From positions 1 through 64,000 of the forward strand of contig VGEP01000001.1 in the NCBI GenBank assembly GCA_016869215.1: 64,000 nt of DNA. The letters run 5' to 3'. The position numbers and the translations under genes were made by a program. This document shows positions 52,105 through 61,379 of this stretch, piece by piece (position 1 is the first letter of the stretch; each line of letters opens with the position of its first letter). A model generated the notes under the pieces. That model was not told where the DNA came from. It made no database searches and saw only the letters and a list, made by a program, of their open reading frames with translations. This stretch comes from Alphaproteobacteria bacterium (lineage in GTDB: Bacteria; Pseudomonadota; Alphaproteobacteria; Rhizobiales; Xanthobacteraceae).

Positions 52105-53073
52105 TCAGTTCGGCTGGATGCCGGCCTTCTTGACCACGTCGGCCCATTTCGTCAGTTCGGTGCCGACGTAGGCCGAGAACTGCTGGCTGTTAAGCGGACG
52201 CAGGATCGCGCCAAGGTCGGCGAACCGCTTCTGCACGTCCGGCATCGCCAGCGTCTGGGCCAGCGCCTTTTCCAGCCGCGCGACCACCGCCGGCGGGGTC
52301 TTGGCCGGCGCCATCAGCCCGAACCAGTACGAGGCTTCGAGCGGGTAGCCGACCTCCTTCATGGTCGGCAGGTCCTTAAGGATGTCGAGCCGCTTGTCGG
52401 CCGCCAGCGCCAGCCCGGTCAGCTTGTTGGCCTCCATGTTACGCACGCTGATCACCGGGCTCAGGAACATGGTCTTGACGTGGCCCGCCAGCAGGTCGGT
52501 CATCGCGGGGGCGCCGCCGCGGTAGGGCACGTGCAGCATTTTGACGCCTGCCGCCGCGCCGAACATCTCGCCTGCGAGATGCGCCGCACTGCCTGGCCCA
52601 ACCGACGCGTAGGTCAACTGGCCCGGCTGCTTCTTGGCAAGTTCGACCAGTTCCTTCACGTTTTTGACGGGCACGCTCGGGTGCGACACGAAGACGAGCG
52701 GCGTGTAGCCGACGAAGCCGATCATCTGGAAGTCTTTGACGCTGTCGTACGGCAGACTCTTCATGGTCGCCGGATTGAGCGCGTGATTGTCGTTGACCAT
52801 CATCAGCGTGTAGCCGTCGGGGTCCGACTTCGCGAGCGCACTGGTCGCAAGCGATCCGCCGGCGCCCGCGCGCGCCTCGATGATGAATTGCTGACCGAGC
52901 AGCCCGGACATTTTTTCCCCGACGATGCGGGACACGGTGTCGAGCAGCCCGCCGACCGGGAAGCCGATCAGGAGCTTCACCGGTCGGTTCGGATACTCCT
53001 GTGCGGCGGCAGGCGTGGCGGCCAGCGCGACCCAAGCGGCCAGCGCGGCCAGAACGGCAGTCATCTTTTTCAT
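52105..53073 (-). CDS. Bug-family binding protein
   Basis: A 322-residue exported protein of the Bug (TctC) family. The signal peptide is MKKMTAVLAALAAWVALAA ... AAAQ. Landmarks are YPNRPVKLLIGFPVGGLLDT, ARAGAGGSLATSALAKSDPDGY and ELAKKQPGQLTYASVGPGSA. GGAGGAGAGCG precedes the ATG. It lies 119 bases upstream of the AbfD-like gene and 19 bases downstream of the CoA transferase gene, so it may bind the substrate of that pathway. Confidence 0.9.
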   Translation of the reverse strand: MKKMTAVLAALAAWVALAATPAAAQEYPNRPVKLLIGFPVGGLLDTVSRIVGEKMSGLLGQQFIIEARAGAGGSLATSALAKSDPDGYTLMMVNDNHALNPATMKSLPYDSVKDFQMIGFVGYTPLVFVSHPSVPVKNVKELVELAKKQPGQLTYASVGPGSAAHLAGEMFGAAAGVKMLHVPYRGGAPAMTDLLAGHVKTMFLSPVISVRNMEANKLTGLALAADKRLDILKDLPTMKEVGYPLEASYWFGLMAPAKTPPAVVARLEKALAQTLAMPDVQKRFADLGAILRPLNSQQFSAYVGTELTKWADVVKKAGIQPN

Positions 53074-53092
53074 CGCTCTCCTCCCATGAATC

Positions 53093-54268
53093 TCAAATCA
53101 CCTTGTTCGCCTTGAGCTCGGCGATCCGATCCGCGCCGAGCCCCAGTTCTCCGAGAATCTCCGCATTGTGCTCGCCCAGCGTCGGCGGCGGCACGATCGT
53201 TCCGGGCCGGTGGCCGTCGATGAAGACGGGCGGATGCACGCCGAACACCTGACCCTCTGTCGGGTGTTGAGCCGTGTAGAACGTGCCGAGATGGCGGACC
53301 TGCTCGTCCTCCATCACCTCGGTGACGTTGTGCACGGGCGCATAGGGCACGTCCTGCGCTTCCAGCCGCTGCGCCCATTCCGCACGCGGACGGGTGGCGA
53401 AGGCCTTGGCCAGCTCTTCGCGCAAGGCGGCATAGTTCGCAATCCGCCCCTCGCGCGTGGAGAAATCCGGCATGGCCCCGATATCGGGCCGCTCCAGCGC
53501 CGCGAGCAGGCCCTCCCAGAACTTGATCTGCGACGACATGTGGATCGCGATCAGCTTGCCGTCCCGGCAGCGGAACGCATAGGACTGCGACGCGCTGACC
53601 CGCGTCAGCGGTCCGACCGGAATGCCGTACCGCTTGTGATTGATGAAAGCGTCCGGCGCAAAGGCGATGGTCGCCTCCAGCATCGAGGTCTCGACGCGGC
53701 GCCCCTTGCCGGTGCGCGAGCGCTCGTGCAGCGCGCCGAGAATGCCGTAGGCCGCATAGAACCCGGTGATGTTGTCGGAAATCGTCGGCCCGGCGACCTG
53801 CGGCGACTGCGGATCGACGAACTGGCTCAGCACGCCGGACAGCGACTGCGCGACGGCATCGTAGGACGGCCGGTCGACGTAAGGCCCGCTGCGTCCGAAG
53901 CCCGTGAGCGAGCACTGAATCAGCCGCGGGTTCACCTTCGCGAGCGTCTCGACGGAAAACCCGAGCCGGTCCATCACGCCGGGCCGGAAATTCTCGATCA
54001 GCACATCGGCGCCGCGGATGAGATCGAGGAAAATCTCCTTGCCGCGCGGGGAGCGGAGATCGAGCGTGAGGCTGCGCTTGTTGCGGTTGTAGGCGATGAA
54101 GTGCCCGCCATAGAGATCGCCCCGGAAGTATCGAAACGGATCGCCGCCCTGCGGGTTCTCGACCTTGATTACGGCGGCGCCGAGGTCGGCGAGCAGCATC
54201 CCGGCCAGCGGGCCGGTGATCATGGTGGTGAGTTCGATGACGCGAACGCCGTCGAGCACGCCGGCCAT
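53093..54268 (-). CDS. CaiB/BaiF-type (family III) CoA transferase
   Basis: A 391-residue CoA transferase that moves CoA between carboxylic acids. Family elements are VIELTTMITGPLAGMLLADLGA, NRNKRSLTLDLRSPRGKEIF and the Asp-containing ISDNITGFYAAYGILGAL near residue 165 (the likely catalytic Asp that forms the anhydride). It ends with LGEHNAEILGELGLGAD, typical of the family. The start ATG overlaps the citryl-CoA-lyase-like stop (TGATG), so the two are coupled: the transferase would make the CoA thioester, the lyase would cleave it. The acid is unknown. Confidence 0.88.
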   Translation of the reverse strand: MAGVLDGVRVIELTTMITGPLAGMLLADLGAAVIKVENPQGGDPFRYFRGDLYGGHFIAYNRNKRSLTLDLRSPRGKEIFLDLIRGADVLIENFRPGVMDRLGFSVETLAKVNPRLIQCSLTGFGRSGPYVDRPSYDAVAQSLSGVLSQFVDPQSPQVAGPTISDNITGFYAAYGILGALHERSRTGKGRRVETSMLEATIAFAPDAFINHKRYGIPVGPLTRVSASQSYAFRCRDGKLIAIHMSSQIKFWEGLLAALERPDIGAMPDFSTREGRIANYAALREELAKAFATRPRAEWAQRLEAQDVPYAPVHNVTEVMEDEQVRHLGTFYTAQHPTEGQVFGVHPPVFIDGHRPGTIVPPPTLGEHNAEILGELGLGADRIAELKANKVI

Positions 54269-55074
54269 CAATGGCCTCCGGGCTTGAAGTCGGCGGGCAC
54301 CGCGCCGTCGTAGGCGATCGCCTTCTCGGCCGCCTCCGACAGAAGAAAGCCGATGGAGCGCGACTGTTCCTCGACGAGATGCGCGACGAGGCTCGCGGCG
54401 CGCGCGAGGATCGGCACGCCTTTCAGCCCGGCGAGCGGGAAACCCGCGTCCAGCAGCACGGCGGGGATGGCGCCGGAGACGTTCAGCACGAGGCTGCGGC
54501 CGGTGATCTCCGCGATGGCCTTCTCTGCCGCCTTCGCCGCCTCGACATGCCTGCCCGAAAGCCCCTGCGCCTGCGCCACCGCGATCAGCCGCGCCGCGCG
54601 CGGATCGGCGTCCTTGTGCAGCGGATGGCCGTAGCCCGGGAACGGAATTTTCTTGGCGCGAAACTCCTGCGACAACGCCATCGCAGCGGCGGCGAGGCCG
54701 CCGCCGGCGGCGCGTTCGTCGATATCCGCGAGAAATCGCCCGGCATTCTCGGCGCTGCCCAAAATCACCGAGCCGCAGCCGAGGATTCCCGCCGCAACCG
54801 CGGCCTGCATCGCCTCCGGGCCCGCGGCGTAAGTCATGCGCGCGGCCTGCACGCTCGGCACCAGGCCGTGCTCCGCGATTGCGACCAGGCAGGAGTCGAG
54901 CACGCGGCCTTGCGCGGCGCTCGGCCGCGTTCCGGTCACGAGCAGCCAGAAATGTTCGGTGAACGAGACCGAGCCGATCAAATCCTTGCAGAGGTCGTGC
55001 CCCCGCACGACGATCGCTTCCGCATTGGCCGTGCTGATGGAACTGGTCGGATCCTGACTCTTGCCGATCTTCAA
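54268..55074 (-). CDS. Citryl-CoA lyase-like (short citrate synthase family) protein
   Basis: A 268-residue protein with the citrate synthase fold but shorter than true citrate synthases. The active-site region is PFPGYGHPLHKDADPRAARL (His and CoA region), and FTEHFWLLVTGTRPSAAQ is the start of the large domain. TTG 55074 is chosen, with GAAGGAG eight bases upstream, because homology begins there (KIGKSQDPTSSISTANAEA). Related proteins annotated as citryl-CoA lyase cleave 2-hydroxyacyl-CoA to acetyl- or propionyl-CoA. Here the partner CoA transferase suggests a pathway ending in acyl-CoA and an oxo-acid. Direction and substrate are inference. Confidence 0.75.
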   Translation of the reverse strand: MKIGKSQDPTSSISTANAEAIVVRGHDLCKDLIGSVSFTEHFWLLVTGTRPSAAQGRVLDSCLVAIAEHGLVPSVQAARMTYAAGPEAMQAAVAAGILGCGSVILGSAENAGRFLADIDERAAGGGLAAAAMALSQEFRAKKIPFPGYGHPLHKDADPRAARLIAVAQAQGLSGRHVEAAKAAEKAIAEITGRSLVLNVSGAIPAVLLDAGFPLAGLKGVPILARAASLVAHLVEEQSRSIGFLLSEAAEKAIAYDGAVPADFKPGGH

Positions 55075-55287
55075 GTCCGCAACTCCTTCCGTACCGCATG
55101 CGTTCAGGCGCCGACGCGCCGGATCGCAGCACGGGCGGACCTTATCAGCGGCCCGGAGCCCCGCAAAGCAGCGGGCCGCTGCGGCGCGTGCCTGCTGCAT
55201 TCAACCGCAGGCGTGCATCGGTGGGCAGGATTGTTGGGCACCGCAAGGCTGCGGAATGAATCCGGCGATAAGACGCAGCGCGTCGGG

Positions 55288-55530
55288 TCAGGCCGACTGC
55301 AGCGGCCGAATGTCCCAATCCCACCACGCAAAATCGAGCCGGAAGTCTTTGCCTTCCACGGTACAGCCGTAGGCCGTGCTGTTCGTGCCGCGGGGAAACT
55401 TGCGCTCGCTCGGTCCGGCCAGCGTGCCTTCGAATATCAGAAGGCCCTTCTTGACCCGCACACGGCAACCGACCAGCGAAACGATTTGCGTTGCATCAAA
55501 ACCGAACACGACCACGCCCTCACGCGACAC
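55288..55530 (-). CDS. Small hypothetical protein
   Basis: An 80-residue protein. The frame (MSREGVVVFGFDATQIVSLV, then VRVKKGLLIFEGTLAGPSE and TVEGKDFRLDFAWWDWDIRP) has a plausible residue mix and alternating strands, unlike the Arg-rich shadow frames nearby. I do not recognise the family. Its gene lies alone between the citryl-CoA-lyase-like gene and the next Bug gene. It may be a small cytosolic beta-rich protein. Confidence 0.55.
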   Translation of the reverse strand: MSREGVVVFGFDATQIVSLVGCRVRVKKGLLIFEGTLAGPSERKFPRGTNSTAYGCTVEGKDFRLDFAWWDWDIRPLQSA

Positions 55531-55842
55531 GCGGCAAACCTATCGCGAAGCCGCCGCGACACCAGACGGCGCACGACTTATCCACAAGACTGCGGCGACG
55601 GCAGCGCGAAATGACTCACAACTTCAACCTGTTCGCGGCGCGATCCACAGACTGAGCGCGGAGCCGCCGCCCGGCCCAAGGACCGACCCCATCCGGCGTC
55701 CAGAGCGACCACGCCTGCGCCAATTCGCGGCCATGCTATGCTTGCTTTGCGAGCAAGCTCTTGCCGGCGGCATTCGGCGCGTTCTCGTTGCCGCGGAAAG
55801 AGCCGTTCATGGACCGGCCCAGGAACTCACAAGGGTAACGCC
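55531..55842. other. Intergenic region without a supported gene
   Basis: About 310 bases before the Bug gene on the plus strand. One isolated perfect DnaA-type nonamer (ttatccaca, 55578-55586) and a near match (gatccacag at about 55652) are present, too few for an origin. The promoter for the downstream Bug gene is expected here. I see no gene or hairpin of note. Confidence 0.5.
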
Positions 55843-56808
55843 ATGACTCTGAGGCTACTTGCATCGGTTGCCGCCGTCGTTCTGGCTTTCTGCGGGTCCG
55901 CGCAGCCGCAATCCTATCCGGCGCGCGATATTCGCGTGGTCGTGGGGCTGCCGGCGGGTAGCGGCGGAGACGTGGTCGCGCGCTACTACGCCGACAAGCT
56001 CTCGCAACTCGCGGGCAAGCCGGTGATCGTCGAGAACCGGCCAGGCATGATCCTCTCCGCGGGCGCCGACGCGGTCGCGAAGGCTCCGCCCGACGGCTAC
56101 ACCATCCTCATCACCTCGGTGACGTCGTCGCACGCCGCCAATCTGTTCAACTTCAAGAAGCTGCCCTACGACCCGATCAAAGATTTCGCACCGGTCGCCA
56201 CGCTTCAGCGCAGCTATTTCATCCTGGTGGTTCGCGCCGACGCTCCCTGGAAATCCGTCGCCGAACTCACCGCCGCGATGAAAGAGAAGGGCGCGAAGGC
56301 CACCTATGCGTACGGCAGTCCGCCCGCACTGGCGTCAGCCGAACTGTACAAGGCCCGCATCGGCCTGCAGGCGGTCGGCGTTCCCTACAAGACCGCGATG
56401 GCGTCGCTGCCGGAAATGTTCCGCGGCGAGCTCGACTTCCAGTTCATCGACGCCACGCAGGGCACGCCGCTGATCCAGGGCGGCAAGCTGCGCGGACTCG
56501 CCGTCACCGCCGGCCGGCAGATCCCAGGCGCGAACTTGCCGACCATGGCAGAGGCCGCCGGCATCCCCGAGTTCGACATCGCGCCGACCTGGGGCGTTCT
56601 GCTTCCGGCGGGAGCGCCGCCCGCGATCGTGGCGCGGCTGGAATCGTGGTTCGGCGAGATCGTGAGGATGGACGCGACGCGGCAGTTTCTGGCGCGCACC
56701 CATGGCGCCCCGTTCCCGGGCGGCGCGAAGGACCTCGCCGATTTCATCCCGAAAGAAATCAAGAAGTGGCAGGAGCTGTCGCGGCTGGCGAAGATCGTGC
56801 CGCAGTGA
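55843..56808 (+). CDS. Bug-family binding protein
   Basis: A 321-residue exported protein. The signal peptide (MTLRLLASVAAVVLAFCGSAQ) precedes YPARDIRVVVGLPAGSGGDV, the family start. VIVENRPGMILSAGADAVAK and PDGYTILITSVTSSHAANLF follow. It is a lone binding-protein gene, as is common for Bug proteins. It is convergent with the CapD-like gene. The ligand is unknown. Confidence 0.88.
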   Translation: MTLRLLASVAAVVLAFCGSAQPQSYPARDIRVVVGLPAGSGGDVVARYYADKLSQLAGKPVIVENRPGMILSAGADAVAKAPPDGYTILITSVTSSHAANLFNFKKLPYDPIKDFAPVATLQRSYFILVVRADAPWKSVAELTAAMKEKGAKATYAYGSPPALASAELYKARIGLQAVGVPYKTAMASLPEMFRGELDFQFIDATQGTPLIQGGKLRGLAVTAGRQIPGANLPTMAEAAGIPEFDIAPTWGVLLPAGAPPAIVARLESWFGEIVRMDATRQFLARTHGAPFPGGAKDLADFIPKEIKKWQELSRLAKIVPQ

Positions 56809-56815
56809 GGCGCGC

Positions 56816-58729
56816 CTAAGCCGCCTCGCCCCGGAAGTCCGGCACGGCGGCATGCAGCACGGAATAGATCGCCGCCCGCTCCTCGCGGGCCAGCCCTTGC
56901 TCCAGCGTCGCGATCCACGCCCGCATGACATCCATGCCGGGCACCACCGGACGCGCGGCAACGATCCCCTCGATGCCGATCTCGGCGTTTTCTTCCTCGC
57001 GGGCGAACAGGATTTCGTTCAGGCGCTCGCCCGGCCGGATGCCCGAAATTTCGATCTGGATGTCGCGGCCGGGTTCGAGACCCGAAAGGCGGATCATGCG
57101 CTCAGCCAGTTCGTAGATTTTCACCGGCTGGCCCATGTTGAGGACATAGACCGACACGTCCGATCGCGCCGGCCCGACCGCGTGGCTTGCCGCGGTGACC
57201 ACCAGATCGCAGGCCTCGCGGATGGTCATGAAATAGCGAACCATGTCCGGATGCGTAACGGTGATCGGGCCGCCGGCCTCGATCTGGGCTTTGAACTTCG
57301 GCACCACCGATCCATTCGACGCCAGCACGTTGCCGAACCGGACGGAAATGAAACGCGTCTTCGTCCGTCCGGCCTCGGCGGGACGCGACGCATCCGCGTC
57401 GAGCGCCTGGCAATACATTTCCGCGAACCGCTTGGTCGCGCCGAGCATGGATACCGGCTCGATCGCCTTGTCGGTCGAGATCATGACCATCGCGCCGGCC
57501 CCGGCCGCAACGGCGGCATCTGCGACGTTGACCGACCCGAAGACGTTGGTCTTGACGCCCTCGCCCCAATCCCGTTCGAGCAGCGGCACATGCTTGAGCG
57601 CAGCGGCGTGGAACACAATGTCGGGCTTGAAGTCCTTGAGCAGCCGGAAGATGCGCTCGCGGTCGCGCACGTCCGCCAGCCTGCCTTCGACAGTCGCGCG
57701 CGGGTGCTTGGCCGCAAGCGATTCAAGAACCGCGTAGAGCGCCGGCTCCGAGTTCTCGATCACGAGCAGCCGGTCCGCCCCGAAGGTCACGGCGCGGTCG
57801 CAAATCTCGGCGCCGATCGACCCGCCACCGCCGGTGACCACGATCGAGCGGCCCTTCACAAAGTCTTCGAGGCGCCGATAGTCGATTTTCACGCTCGGGC
57901 GCAGCAGCAGGTCCTCGACCGCGACCGGTGCGAGCCGAAGCGCATCGCGGCCCTCGTCGAGCGACGGAAGGCGGCTTGCCGGCAACCCGATCCGGCGCGC
58001 CCGCATCAGGAGCGACTCCGCTCCGGCTCCCGAATCGAACGCCGACGGCGTCAGGATCAGGCGCGCAATGTCGATCTTGCGCTCCTGCAACAGCGCGATG
58101 ACACGTTCGAGATCGTCGAAGCCGCCGAGGACGGGAACGCCGCGCACCGTCACGCCCTGATCGGACCGGGACGGCGACAGCAGGCCCGCGGGCCAGATTC
58201 TCGTAATCGCGCCGCTCTCGATCGCGCGCAGCGGCACTTCGACGTCGGCGGCACTCCCGACGATCAGGACCGGTTGCGCGTTGACATCGCGTGCATGACG
58301 CTGCGTGCGGGCTTCGCGGAAGTAGCGGTAGGCGATACGCGGAGCGGCCAGGAACGCGAGCTGCAGGACGAAGTAGATGGCAATGGTGATCTTGCCGAAG
58401 AAGAAGCTGCCGTAGAACTGCGGCGTCAGCAGGATGTAGTCCAGCGTCAGCAGCGAGACCGCGAGCACCGCGGTCGCGCGCGCGATCCGCATCAGTTCGG
58501 GCAGCGATGTGAAGCGCCACTTCGGCTCGTGCAGGCCGAACAGGAAATAGACCAGGCCGGCGAAAACCAGGACGCCGGGCAGCAGCGTCGGGAACCAGCC
58601 GATCCGCTCCAGCAGCCGCTCGTCCTCGAAACGAACCACGAAGGTCACGGTCAAGGCCGCAACGGTCGCCAGCAGATCGTGAAGCACAATCAGCCATTGC
58701 CGGTATGTCAGTCGCGCCAGCGGATTCAT
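56816..58729 (-). CDS. CapD/FlaA1-like nucleotide-sugar 4,6-dehydratase (polysaccharide biosynthesis)
   Basis: A 637-residue membrane-anchored enzyme. Four or five hydrophobic helices at the N-terminus (about residues 10-150) are followed by a regulatory Rossmann-like part and a C-terminal SDR domain: GRSIVVTGGGGSIGAEICDR (about 290-309, NAD binding), ISTDKAIEPVSMLGATKR and RFGNVLASNGSVVPKFKAQI. These match the WbpM/CapD/PglF family, which converts UDP-GlcNAc to a 4-keto-6-deoxy sugar for O-antigen, capsule or bacillosamine-type sugars. The catalytic Met/Lys position (SMLGATK) is of the membrane-type family, where Tyr is replaced. It overlaps the GT9 gene by ATGA. Confidence 0.9.
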   Translation of the reverse strand: MNPLARLTYRQWLIVLHDLLATVAALTVTFVVRFEDERLLERIGWFPTLLPGVLVFAGLVYFLFGLHEPKWRFTSLPELMRIARATAVLAVSLLTLDYILLTPQFYGSFFFGKITIAIYFVLQLAFLAAPRIAYRYFREARTQRHARDVNAQPVLIVGSAADVEVPLRAIESGAITRIWPAGLLSPSRSDQGVTVRGVPVLGGFDDLERVIALLQERKIDIARLILTPSAFDSGAGAESLLMRARRIGLPASRLPSLDEGRDALRLAPVAVEDLLLRPSVKIDYRRLEDFVKGRSIVVTGGGGSIGAEICDRAVTFGADRLLVIENSEPALYAVLESLAAKHPRATVEGRLADVRDRERIFRLLKDFKPDIVFHAAALKHVPLLERDWGEGVKTNVFGSVNVADAAVAAGAGAMVMISTDKAIEPVSMLGATKRFAEMYCQALDADASRPAEAGRTKTRFISVRFGNVLASNGSVVPKFKAQIEAGGPITVTHPDMVRYFMTIREACDLVVTAASHAVGPARSDVSVYVLNMGQPVKIYELAERMIRLSGLEPGRDIQIEISGIRPGERLNEILFAREEENAEIGIEGIVAARPVVPGMDVMRAWIATLEQGLAREERAAIYSVLHAAVPDFRGEAA

Positions 58730-59883
58730 GGCTTCACCGGGGACGGCGTCATACCGGCTTCCATACTGGCCTTGGACGCCTCACGCCACCCCATCGGCGC
58801 CCCGGAGGCTTCTCTCACTTCAAGAGCCTTATCCACGGCACTCAAAACCCGGTCCAACGACAGGCCGTCGAGACAGGCGCTGGCGCTGTCGAGGTGCCGT
58901 TCGCAACCCTCCCGCTGGCATGGGGTACAGGGCAGCGCGTTCTGCACCAGCCAGACGTTGCCCCGGCGCTGGATCGATCCGGCTGCGTCCCAGGCCCGGT
59001 CGAGGCCGCCGGACGGCCACGGCCCCCAGAGGCGCGGATCGGTCGGACCAAACAAGGCCACGGTCGGGCAGCCCGCCGCCGCCGCCAGATGGGTCATGGA
59101 CGTATCGGGCCCGACATAGACCGATGCGCCTCCCAGCAAGGCCGCGAGTTCGGGCCAGGTCAGCCGGCCGTCGAGACGCTCGACCGATGCGTCTCCCAAG
59201 CGCAGGAGGCCGTCCAGATAGGCGCGCTCGGACGGGTCCGGCCCGCCGGTCGCGAGCACCGAAAGCCCGCGTTCCTTGAGAGCGCGCACCAATCCGCGCC
59301 ATCCTTCGTTGGTCCAGCGCCGATAGCGGAACATCGGCGTGGCATGGATCACCGCATACGGACCGTCGCGGCGCGTTCCGCCGCGCGCCGCATCCGATGG
59401 GCACACGACCTCGCGCTGCGGCGTGAGGCCGAGACACACGGCGAGGCGGAGCACTTCCTCGATCCGATGCTGATTTTGGACCGCAGGCACCGCTCGCTGA
59501 AACACCCGGCGCTTCCACCACGCGCCATCCCCCGCAGCCGGCACAATTCCGACGCGTGCACCGCTCGCCGCAAGGGCGAGAAATGCCGGACGATCGCCGG
59601 CCTGCGTGGAAACGACGAGATCGTACTTGCGCAGCAATCGCGCGATCAGCGTCACGGTCTCGCGCATCGACGGCCGCTGGGGCACGCTGACGACCGCGTC
59701 GACGTCGGGGTTGCCCTGGAGAATCCCTTCGGTGCCGGAAAACGCCAGCACGTCGATCGACGCAGCCGGATAGCCGCGCCGCAGCGTCCGCAACAGCGGC
59801 GTCGTCAACAGGACGTCGCCGATGCGCCGGAGCACGATCACCAGAATTCTCGGCCGTTCGGGCAATTCGAAGGGCGCCGCCAT
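58726..59883 (-). CDS. Glycosyltransferase family 9 (heptosyltransferase-like)
   Basis: A 385-residue GT-B glycosyltransferase. The start is PRILVIVLRRIGDVLLTTPL, the usual beginning of ADP-heptose:LPS heptosyltransferases. The acceptor/donor region is YVGPDTSMTHLAAAAGCPTVALFGPTD (about residues 254-280), the strongest family signature. It ends with a short tail to the ATGA overlap with the CapD-like gene. It probably adds a sugar to LPS core or another surface glycan. The gene family does not fix the sugar. Confidence 0.9.
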   Translation of the reverse strand: MAAPFELPERPRILVIVLRRIGDVLLTTPLLRTLRRGYPAASIDVLAFSGTEGILQGNPDVDAVVSVPQRPSMRETVTLIARLLRKYDLVVSTQAGDRPAFLALAASGARVGIVPAAGDGAWWKRRVFQRAVPAVQNQHRIEEVLRLAVCLGLTPQREVVCPSDAARGGTRRDGPYAVIHATPMFRYRRWTNEGWRGLVRALKERGLSVLATGGPDPSERAYLDGLLRLGDASVERLDGRLTWPELAALLGGASVYVGPDTSMTHLAAAAGCPTVALFGPTDPRLWGPWPSGGLDRAWDAAGSIQRRGNVWLVQNALPCTPCQREGCERHLDSASACLDGLSLDRVLSAVDKALEVREASGAPMGWREASKASMEAGMTPSPVKP

Positions 59884-60224
59884 TGGTACGGAATCCGTTC
59901 TGCCGAAGCAGGCGTCGCACGCTCGGCCCGCAAATTCAATCGGTTAGGCTTCTGCCGGGCGGACCCGCCGCCGGACGTGAATTCCGTCGCTCGCCAAGGC
60001 GGCCGGTTCGATGCTATGCGTCTCGGCGCGGGCTGCCGATCGCCCGGTCTGGCTCGAACCATGTCAGAATCCAATCGTCGGGACCTGATTGCGGCCGGCC
60101 GCGGCTCTTCACGCTTTGGATTGCCGCTTCGAGCGCCGGACGTTGCGATTGGGGAGTCCGCTGCGGGCGATGCGGCAAGCGCCCGGCCGCGGTCCGGCGA
60201 GACCGCCTAGGGGCGGAGGCGCCG
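59884..60224. other. Intergenic region between divergent glycosyltransferase genes
   Basis: About 340 bases between the GT9 gene (minus) and the GT4 gene (plus). The plus-strand frame of the GT4 gene stays open through it, but the encoded residues look random and the GT4 homology starts only at 60225. No hairpin or small gene is clear. It should contain both promoters. Confidence 0.5.
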
Positions 60225-61334
60225 TTGCGGCTGCTCTACGTCGTTACCGAAGACTGGTATTTCCTCTCGCATCGGCTGGCGATGGCGCGCGCGGCGCGTG
60301 CGGCGGGCTTCGAGGTGCATGTCGCGACGCGCGTCGCCGACGGAGCGGCCAGGATCGAGGCGGAGGGATTCACGCTGCATCCCGTGCCGTTCGTCCGCGG
60401 CCGGCTGTCGCCCGTCGGATCGGTCGCGGCGATCCGGGCGCTCCGCAACATCCATCGCACGGTGCAGCCGGTCATCGCGCATCATGTGGCATTGCAGGCG
60501 GTCGTGCTCGGCTCCATCGCCGCGCTCGGCCGTCCGGTGCGCACCGTCAACGCCATGACGGGGATGGGCTACACGTTCACCTCCGGCGGCGCAAAAGCGC
60601 TGCTGCTGCGTCCCTTGATGGCTGCGCTGATGCGCCGGCTGCTCAACCGGAACGGCCGGACCGTGCTGGTTCAGAATCCCGACGACCGCGAAGGCATGCT
60701 GGCGCTCGGCATCGACGCGGGCCGCATCGCGCTGATCCCCGGCTCCGGCGTCGATACCGCCGCGCTGCAGCCGCTCCCGGAACCGGACGGTCCGCCGACG
60801 GTCGCGTTTGTCGGGCGCCTGCTCGCCGACAAGGGCATCCACACCTTGATTGCCGCGCACCGGCTGCTGCGTCGGCGAGGGATCGCCGTCGAAACGCTGG
60901 TTGCGGGCACGCCCGATCCCGCCAATCCGGCGTCGGTGAGCGAACGCGAAGCCGTCCAATGGAACGACGAACCGGGAATCCGGTGGCTGGGCCATGTCGG
61001 GGACATTCCGGGTCTCTGGGCGCGCGCCCATATCGCCGCCCTGCCGTCGCGCCGCGAGGGCCTGCCGATGAGCCTTCTGGAAGCGGCCGCCTGCGGCCGC
61101 CCGATGGTCGCGACCGACGTGCCGGGCTGCCGCGAAATCGTCAGGGACGGCGCAACCGGGCTGCTGGTGCCGCGCGACGATCCGCACGCTCTCGCCAACG
61201 CGATCGAAACGCTTTCCGCATCGCGCGAACTGCGCCTGCGCTACGGCGCGGCGGCGCGGCAAATAGCGGTGGAGCGATTCTCGGCCGACGCAATCGGACG
61301 TCAAACGGTTGAACTTTATCGTAGCTTGGTGTGA
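60225..61334 (+). CDS. Glycosyltransferase family 4
   Basis: A 369-residue GT-B enzyme of the GT4 family. TTG 60225 is used: GGAGG lies five bases upstream and the homology begins exactly here (RLLYVVTEDWYFLSHRLAMA). The acceptor part has VNAMTGMGYTFTSGGAKA; the donor part has PTVAFVGRLLADKGIHTLIAA, then ALPSRREGLPMSLLEAAACG with the E-x7-E motif, and GLLVPRDDPHALANAI. The sequence resembles transferases acting on lipid-linked sugars next to WecA-like enzymes, matching the next gene. Confidence 0.9.
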   Translation: MRLLYVVTEDWYFLSHRLAMARAARAAGFEVHVATRVADGAARIEAEGFTLHPVPFVRGRLSPVGSVAAIRALRNIHRTVQPVIAHHVALQAVVLGSIAALGRPVRTVNAMTGMGYTFTSGGAKALLLRPLMAALMRRLLNRNGRTVLVQNPDDREGMLALGIDAGRIALIPGSGVDTAALQPLPEPDGPPTVAFVGRLLADKGIHTLIAAHRLLRRRGIAVETLVAGTPDPANPASVSEREAVQWNDEPGIRWLGHVGDIPGLWARAHIAALPSRREGLPMSLLEAAACGRPMVATDVPGCREIVRDGATGLLVPRDDPHALANAIETLSASRELRLRYGAAARQIAVERFSADAIGRQTVELYRSLV

Positions 61335-61379
61335 TTAGCGGGCAAGCCGCAATGCGCGGCGACCGCCGCACGTGTACCC

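Noticed and set aside
55578-55586. Perfect DnaA-box nonamer
   Set aside because: A single box with one weak neighbour, no AT-rich unwinding region and no dnaA, dnaN or parA genes near; not an origin.
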